From assembly GCA_044226785.1 (NCBI GenBank), contig JBGAGK010000009.1, forward strand, positions 62,001 through 126,000: a stretch of 64,000 nucleotides of DNA, in the 5' to 3' direction. Origin of the DNA: TMP-86 sp039807285. GTDB lineage: Bacteria > Pseudomonadota > Gammaproteobacteria > Steroidobacterales > Steroidobacteraceae. The notes under the pieces were generated by a model. It was not told the DNA's origin. It worked only from the letters and a program-made list of their open reading frames with translations, and ran no database searches. A program made the position numbers and the translations under genes. This document shows positions 61,457-64,000 of this stretch, piece by piece (within the stretch, counting starts at the first letter, position 1; each line of letters starts with the position of its first letter).

Positions 61457-61632
61457 GTATCAACCCTTTTTGCGATGACAGGCGGATTATAGCCAGCCCG
61501 TCATCGCTCGAGTCAGCCATCGCGCAGGCTTTGCAACCCGTCGCCGTTCCGCGACCCTCGCGCCGGTCATGCACAGACATTCGGGAATCGATGCCTGATT
61601 GGCGTATGATCAGCCCCGCACGAGGGCAATGT

Positions 61633-62091
61633 ATGCGCATTCAGACAACTGGACATCCGGGTCAACGGGCCGGCGGATTCACGCTGATCGAAATCATGGT
61701 CGTGGTCGTCATCCTGGCCGTTCTCGGCGCCATGGTGGTGCCCAGGATCCTCGAGAATGTCGACAAGGCACGCGTCACGCGCGCACAGAGCGACATCCGG
61801 GCCATGGAAACGGCGCTGGATCTGTACCGCCTCGACAACTTCAAGTACCCGACCACCGAACAGGGTCTGGCAGCACTGGTCAAGCAACCGGCTGACCCGA
61901 CCATCACCAATTACCGCTCGGGCGGATATCTGAAGGCCGTGCCCAAGGATCCATGGAACAATCCTTACCTTTATCAATCGCCCGGTCGCAACGGCGAAGA
62001 ATACGAGATCCGTTCGCTCGGCCGGGACGGAAAGGAAGGCGGCGAAGGCTACGATGCCGACATCGGCACGGCCAATCTCGACCAGAAGTAG
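61633..62091 (+). CDS. gspG: Type II secretion major pseudopilin GspG
   Basis: The 152-residue protein has prepilin site GG|FTLIEIMVVVVILAVLGA after a 15-residue leader, then the GspG-specific YRLDNFKYPTTEQGLAALV and PKDPWNNPYLYQSPG with the calcium-binding end (DGKEGGEGYDADI). ATG 61633 chosen by the leader length. First gene of gspGHIJK. Confidence 0.97.
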   Translation: MRIQTTGHPGQRAGGFTLIEIMVVVVILAVLGAMVVPRILENVDKARVTRAQSDIRAMETALDLYRLDNFKYPTTEQGLAALVKQPADPTITNYRSGGYLKAVPKDPWNNPYLYQSPGRNGEEYEIRSLGRDGKEGGEGYDADIGTANLDQK

Positions 62092-62683
62092 CCTGCCGGC
62101 GTTCTGCCGTCCGGGCGGAAGCCGCGCAGCGGGTTCGGGCGCGGCCAGTGGCGATGGCTTCACGCTCATCGAAATCCTGGTCGTCCTGGTCATCATCGCC
62201 GTCGTCATTGCATTCGCGGTCCTGTCCATCGGTGTGACCGGTCGTGACAGCGCCATCGATGAGGAGAGCCGCCGCATCGACGGACTGATCGGGTTGCTGC
62301 AGGAACGCGCCGTGCTCGAAGGGCATGATTACGGGCTTCTGGTGGAGCCCTCGGCCTACCAGTTCGTGGTCTATCGTCCGCAGCACCAGCGTTGGGAGCG
62401 GTTCGACCTGGAACGGGAATTCCGGCACCGCGAATTGCCCGCGGGTCTTCACTTCGAACTGCAGATGGATTCCCGCAACATCGTCATCCAGGCACCGGAT
62501 CAGAAATTGAGCGGCGATGCACCACAGATCTCGCCGCAGATCATCATCGCCGCAAGCGGCGAAGGCACGCCCTTCAGGCTGACCTTGCTGCGGACCGGGA
62601 CGGCGAGTCGTGCTTCGATCAATTGCGATGCCTTCGGAAAGTTGACCCTGGACTCCAGTGACAAGGCGGGCAGGCGCTCATGA
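62054..62683 (+). CDS. gspH: Type II secretion minor pseudopilin GspH
   Basis: The protein has prepilin motif DG|FTLIEILVVLVIIAVVIA at about residue 35. ATG 62054 gives a long 35-residue leader overlapping gspG by 38 bases. No nearer ATG exists, so a non-standard start or the long leader must be used. Confidence 0.92.
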   Translation: MPTSARPISTRSSLPAFCRPGGSRAAGSGAASGDGFTLIEILVVLVIIAVVIAFAVLSIGVTGRDSAIDEESRRIDGLIGLLQERAVLEGHDYGLLVEPSAYQFVVYRPQHQRWERFDLEREFRHRELPAGLHFELQMDSRNIVIQAPDQKLSGDAPQISPQIIIAASGEGTPFRLTLLRTGTASRASINCDAFGKLTLDSSDKAGRRS

Positions 62684-63198
62684 CTGCATTGCGGGTACGA
62701 GGCTTCACGCTGGTCGAGGTGCTGGTGGCCCTGATCGTCGTGGCCCTGGCACTTGCGGCGCTGATGGGAGCCATCAGCAGCAGTGCACGGGGCAGCGAGT
62801 ATCTGCGCGACAAGACCATTGCGCAGTGGATAGCCATGAACCGCATCACCGAGGTCCGGCTCAATCTGCAGAAGTTCGGTGAGGCAGGTGACAAGGGTGA
62901 AATCACTTTCGCAAACCGCAAGTGGCGCTATGACACCCGTTACTTCGAAACTGACAATGCCACCATCCGCCGGGTCGCCGTACGGGTGTGGCCGAAGGAA
63001 GCCGCTGAAAAGGCGGGCCCGCTGGCCGAATCCGCCAGTTTCCTGAGCCAGCAGCTGATGCCGCCGGGAAGTTCCGCGATGCTGGACTGGCGTACCGTCG
63101 ACCGGCCCGCCTCACAGCCTCCGCCGGGAACACCGCCACAGCCCGGCACGCAACCGGGCGGCGGGCCCCAGCCTCCCGTTTCGCAGGCAGTGCCGTAA
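62680..63198 (+). CDS. gspI: Type II secretion minor pseudopilin GspI
   Basis: The 172-residue protein has leader MTALRVRG|FTLVEVLVALIVVALALA and the GspI-type NRITEVRLNLQKF region. Unusual is a C-terminal 30-residue Pro/Gly-rich tail (PPPGTPPQPGTQPGGG). ATGA overlap with gspH. Confidence 0.94.
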   Translation: MTALRVRGFTLVEVLVALIVVALALAALMGAISSSARGSEYLRDKTIAQWIAMNRITEVRLNLQKFGEAGDKGEITFANRKWRYDTRYFETDNATIRRVAVRVWPKEAAEKAGPLAESASFLSQQLMPPGSSAMLDWRTVDRPASQPPPGTPPQPGTQPGGGPQPPVSQAVP

Positions 63199-63803
63199 TG
63201 CGGGCCCGCGGATTCACCCTGGTCGAGATCCTGGTGGCATTGCTGCTGATGGGCATCATGACGGCGCTGGGGTATGGCACCTACCGTCAGGCGCGCATCT
63301 CGGCGCAGCGCACGGCCGAATCCCAGCAGCGCACCCATGAAATCGAATTCGGACTCCGGATCATTGCCCAGGATCTCGCACAGACCGTGCCAAGGCCCGT
63401 GCGTCAGCCGCTGGGTTCCGGGCGGTTGCCGGCGCTTCGTAGCGGCGCGGGAGCAGCCACCCTGCTCGATGTGACGCGCGCAGGCTGGTCGAATACTGCC
63501 GGCGCCCCACGCGGCACCTTGCAGCGGGTTTCCTACCGTCTGGACCATGAGACCCTCAAACGCAGCTACCTGCCTGTGCTCGATGCCACGCTGAACGTGC
63601 AACCGATCGAGCGTGACCTGCTCACCCGGGTCAAGAGCATCCGGTTCCGCTTCCTGGATCAGAACCGGAACTGGTCTGACGAATGGCCGGCACCGGGCCT
63701 GAACGCCGATCAGGCCATTTTTGCCAGGCCCACGGCCGTGGAGATCCAGGTGGATTTCAAAGACTGGGGTGCGGTACGTCGCCTGATCGAGGTGGCCGGA
63801 TGA
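63198..63803 (+). CDS. gspJ: Type II secretion minor pseudopilin GspJ
   Basis: The 201-residue protein has leader MRARG|FTLVEILVALLLMGIMTA and the GspJ pattern QRTHEIEFGLRIIAQDLAQ. One-base overlap with the gspI stop. Confidence 0.94.
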   Translation: MRARGFTLVEILVALLLMGIMTALGYGTYRQARISAQRTAESQQRTHEIEFGLRIIAQDLAQTVPRPVRQPLGSGRLPALRSGAGAATLLDVTRAGWSNTAGAPRGTLQRVSYRLDHETLKRSYLPVLDATLNVQPIERDLLTRVKSIRFRFLDQNRNWSDEWPAPGLNADQAIFARPTAVEIQVDFKDWGAVRRLIEVAG

Positions 63804-64000
63804 GTCCGGTGCGCAGGCAACGCGGTGTGGCACTCATCATTGCCCTGGTCCTCATGGCGCTGGCAACCATCCTGGCGGTGAAGGTGGGTTTCGGTGGTTA
63901 CCTGGAACGCAAGCGCACGCTGGCCATGCTGTCGGCAGAACAGGCGTACCAGTTTGCCATGGGCGCCGAGGCCCTTGCTGCCGATGTCCTTGCCCAGGAC
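63800..64000 (+). CDS. gspK: Type II secretion minor pseudopilin GspK, N-terminal part
   Basis: ATG 63800 overlaps the gspJ stop and the frame runs off the right edge after 67 residues. MSPVRRQRGVALIIALVLMA with following AEQAYQFAMGAEALAADVL is the start of GspK, the large pilus-tip pseudopilin. Confidence 0.93.
   Translation, partial: MSPVRRQRGVALIIALVLMALATILAVKVGFGGYLERKRTLAMLSAEQAYQFAMGAEALAADVLAQD

Noticed and set aside
1..64000. CRISPR arrays, rRNA genes and intact insertion sequences
   Set aside because: No regularly spaced repeats, rRNA segments or transposase motifs were seen anywhere in the window.

Overview
The window is high-GC bacterial DNA, most likely from a gammaproteobacterium of the Xanthomonadales/Nevskiales/Steroidobacterales type. 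Evidence for this is the complete system I cytochrome c maturation operon (ccmABCDEFGHI), the fabD-fabG-acpP-fabF-pabB-pabC-mltG-tmk-holB-pilZ order, a type II secretion pseudopilin operon, two large TonB-dependent receptors, and the uvrC-pgsA-tRNA-Gly-tRNA-Cys order also known from enterobacteria. The genus cannot be named from the sequence alone.

Layout. 1-9.7 kb is core: a lysine/2-aminoadipate catabolic pair on the minus strand (truncated ALDH7 plus a saccharopine dehydrogenase-family enzyme), class II DAHP synthase, isocitrate lyase with a clean terminator, an exported amidohydrolase, a family 5-like uracil-DNA glycosylase coupled to uvrC, and pgsA. A strong promoter then drives tRNA-Gly and tRNA-Cys. 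From 9.94 to 27.90 kb lies an integrated mobilizable island bounded by 19-bp repeats of the tRNA-Cys 3' end. It has integrase, AlpA-like regulator, MobC and relaxase at the left end, a metabolic cargo in the middle, and LuxR and VapBC at the right end. From 27.9 to 29.25 kb is a decayed strip with an integrase start relic, a MazF-like relic, a broken secreted-protein gene and a collapsed vapBC copy, probably what is left of a sister element.

From 29.5 kb the chromosome resumes: aldehyde dehydrogenase with a DUF779 partner, tRNA-Leu(UAA), the ccm operon, an RND efflux pair, a TonB receptor, formate-THF ligase, a lone ThsB-like TIR-domain gene, an endonuclease/exonuclease/phosphatase-family gene, a FadJ-like beta-oxidation fusion, a cyclic-nucleotide/rhodanese protein, the pilZ-to-fabD block (minus strand), and gspGHIJ with the start of gspK.

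The most interesting part is the island cargo (14.1-26.9 kb). It combines a TonB receptor, an isochorismatase-family hydrolase, an Ala-Glu-type dipeptide epimerase and an MFS carrier in one tight operon. Facing it are two S12 D-aminopeptidase-like serine hydrolases, an M55 (DppA-type) zinc D-aminopeptidase, an Asp/Glu racemase, and a homoserine dehydrogenase with a degenerate aspartokinase-like N-terminus. All are under a likely LuxR-type regulator. I read it as a mobile system for taking up and digesting peptides that contain D-amino acids (murein peptides or D-residue natural products). That role is inferred from families and gene order, not proven.
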